Positions 62,849-64,000 of a stretch of 64,000 nucleotides of DNA are shown here, piece after piece. The notes under the pieces were generated by a model. The model was not told where the DNA came from. It saw nothing but the letters and a program-made list of their open reading frames with translations, and made no database searches. Source of the DNA: CAYNFR01 sp964396595 (GTDB lineage: Bacteria; Bacteroidota; Bacteroidia; Chitinophagales; Saprospiraceae). Made by a program: the position numbers and the translations under genes. The DNA is taken from contig CAYNFR010000008.1 of the NCBI GenBank assembly GCA_964396595.1, forward strand, positions 32,199 through 96,198, written 5' to 3'. Within the stretch, counting starts at the first letter, position 1. Every line of letters begins with the position of its first letter.

Positions 62849-63904
62849 ATGAAGACAATTAAAGGGCCTGCGATTTTTTTGGCTCAATTTATGGGTGATG
62901 AGGCCCCTTTTAATAGCTTGGACAGTATCTGTGCCTGGGCAGCGGAGCTGGGTTATAAAGGGGTGCAGATACCGACTTGGGATTCGAGGTGCATCGATCT
63001 AAAAAAAGCTGCTACTAGCCAGTCATATTGCGATAAACTGAGGGCAACGGTAGAAAAACATGGTGTATCCATTACAGAACTTAGCACCCACTTACAGGGT
63101 CAGCTTGTTGCTGTACATCCGGCATACGATATAATGTTTGATGCTTTTGCACCTAATGAAGTGAAGAATAATCCTAAAGCAAGAACTAAATGGGCCGTAC
63201 AACAAGTAAAATGGGCTGCTGAGGCAAGTATGAGACTCGGATTAAAAGCAAGTGTTACTTTTTCCGGTGCATTGTTATGGCATACGATGTATCCATGGCC
63301 ACAGCGTCCTGCCGGACTAGTTGAGACAGGATTTAAGGAGCTTGCTAAGCGATGGAAGCCCATATTAGATCATTATGATAAGTGTGGAGTGGATTGTTGC
63401 TATGAGATACATCCGGGAGAAGATCTACATGACGGACACACATTTGAATTATTTTTGGAGCATGTAGATCATCATCCGCGAGCATGTTTATTGTATGATC
63501 CGAGTCATTTTGTGCTTCAGCAACTAGACTATTTACAGTTTATAGACTTTTATCATGAGCGCATTAAAATGTTCCATGTCAAGGATGCAGAGTTCAATCC
63601 TACAGGTAAGTCGGGTATATATGGCGGATATCAAAGCTGGCCTGATCGTGCGGGCAGATTTAGATCACTAGGTGATGGCCAGGTTGATTTCAGCGCCATA
63701 TTTAGCAAATTAAGTCAGTATGGATTTGATGGGTGGGCAGTAATGGAATGGGAGTGCTGTATTAAATCATCGCAACAAGGAGCGGAAGAAGGAGCACCAT
63801 TTATAGCCGGGCACATTATCAATGTGACAGAAAAGGCATTCGATGATTTTGTGGCCTCACAGCCAAGTGAAAAGTTGAATAAACAAATACTTGGTTTATC
63901 TTAG
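62849..63904 (+). CDS. Sugar phosphate isomerase/epimerase family protein
   Basis: 351 aa, TIM-barrel of the xylose-isomerase-like type. The metal-site residues fit: E-I-H-P-G-E-D near 186-192, D-P-S-H near 217-220, H-V-K-D near 242-245, and the final M-E-W-E near 298-301. There is no signal peptide. Such enzymes isomerise or epimerise sugars or inositols with a divalent metal, often in catabolic clusters; the substrate is unknown and no neighbour helps. A terminator follows at 63932. Confidence 0.88.
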   Translation: MKTIKGPAIFLAQFMGDEAPFNSLDSICAWAAELGYKGVQIPTWDSRCIDLKKAATSQSYCDKLRATVEKHGVSITELSTHLQGQLVAVHPAYDIMFDAFAPNEVKNNPKARTKWAVQQVKWAAEASMRLGLKASVTFSGALLWHTMYPWPQRPAGLVETGFKELAKRWKPILDHYDKCGVDCCYEIHPGEDLHDGHTFELFLEHVDHHPRACLLYDPSHFVLQQLDYLQFIDFYHERIKMFHVKDAEFNPTGKSGIYGGYQSWPDRAGRFRSLGDGQVDFSAIFSKLSQYGFDGWAVMEWECCIKSSQQGAEEGAPFIAGHIINVTEKAFDDFVASQPSEKLNKQILGLS

Positions 63905-63931
63905 TTTTTGACTTTACGTGAAATAAGTGAC

Positions 63932-63963
63932 CCGGCATGAAATTCATCATGTCGGTTTTTTTT
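63932..63963 (+). terminator. Intrinsic terminator after the isomerase/epimerase gene
   Basis: A 9-bp stem (63932-63940 with 63947-63955, one G-U pair) with a 6-nt loop is followed by eight T. Confidence 0.85.
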
Positions 63964-64000
63964 CGTTGTGATCAGCTTTTACATGTCGGATAGAAGTATG

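Overview
The window is a gene-dense chromosomal segment from a Bacteroidota bacterium, probably of the Saprospiria/Chitinophagia side. This rests on several observations: promoter -7 boxes of the TAnnTTTG type and no strong Shine-Dalgarno sequences; large secreted proteins ending in type IX secretion (T9SS) sorting domains of the 'LFQNxPNPF' kind; dockerin-like EF-hand and HYR/PKD-like modules; an ECF sigma factor with a FecR anti-sigma factor; a TonB receptor with an STN domain; DUF4249 lipoproteins; and surE-lpxB linkage. The species is an inference. I see no phage, insertion sequence, CRISPR array or rRNA operon.

Layout. 1-7.4 kb is housekeeping: partial ridA, rpmF with yceD, fumC divergent from superoxide dismutase, the trkA-trkH potassium uptake operon, and a low-molecular-weight phosphatase overlapping a CAP-domain protein. 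7.7-25.4 kb is rich in exported proteins: a 1362-aa HYR/dockerin/T9SS protein, small membrane and Bor-like proteins, a FadL-type outer-membrane protein, a low-complexity exported protein, proS, a seven-repeat PKD-like protein, and a 1476-aa DUF11/dockerin/T9SS protein. 25.5-31 kb holds a MoxR ATPase with its VWA partner, an ECF sigma/FecR pair and an RlmI-like methyltransferase. 31.2-40.6 kb holds a small T9SS protein, the initiator tRNA with a clear promoter and terminator, an exported nucleoside hydrolase with rbfA, recG, a metzincin protease, surE/membrane protein/lpxB, and hemH.

41.2-48 kb is the most system-like block. It contains an STN-type TonB-dependent receptor, an exported protein with a plug-like C-terminus, and two DUF4249 lipoproteins identical over more than 900 bp. 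About 450-500 bp upstream of the receptor lie two dyads with identical GGTG-N8-CACC geometry, 32 bp apart; the first overlaps a consensus -7 box. This looks like a regulated uptake locus, but the ligand is unknown. The STN domain suggests control by a sigma/FecR pair, and such a pair (with an internally duplicated N-terminal domain) sits 12 kb away; a link between them is only a hypothesis.

48-64 kb contains a DUF349-like coiled-coil protein, asd, a lamin-tail-domain exported protein, an acetyltransferase, a phosphohexomutase, pcm, a DUF11 protein without a sorting domain, three small cell-envelope or unknown genes, an M1 metallopeptidase, a penicillin-acylase-family lipoprotein, and a sugar phosphate isomerase/epimerase. 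A candidate structured small RNA lies between recG and the metzincin gene (about 36.09-36.24 kb).
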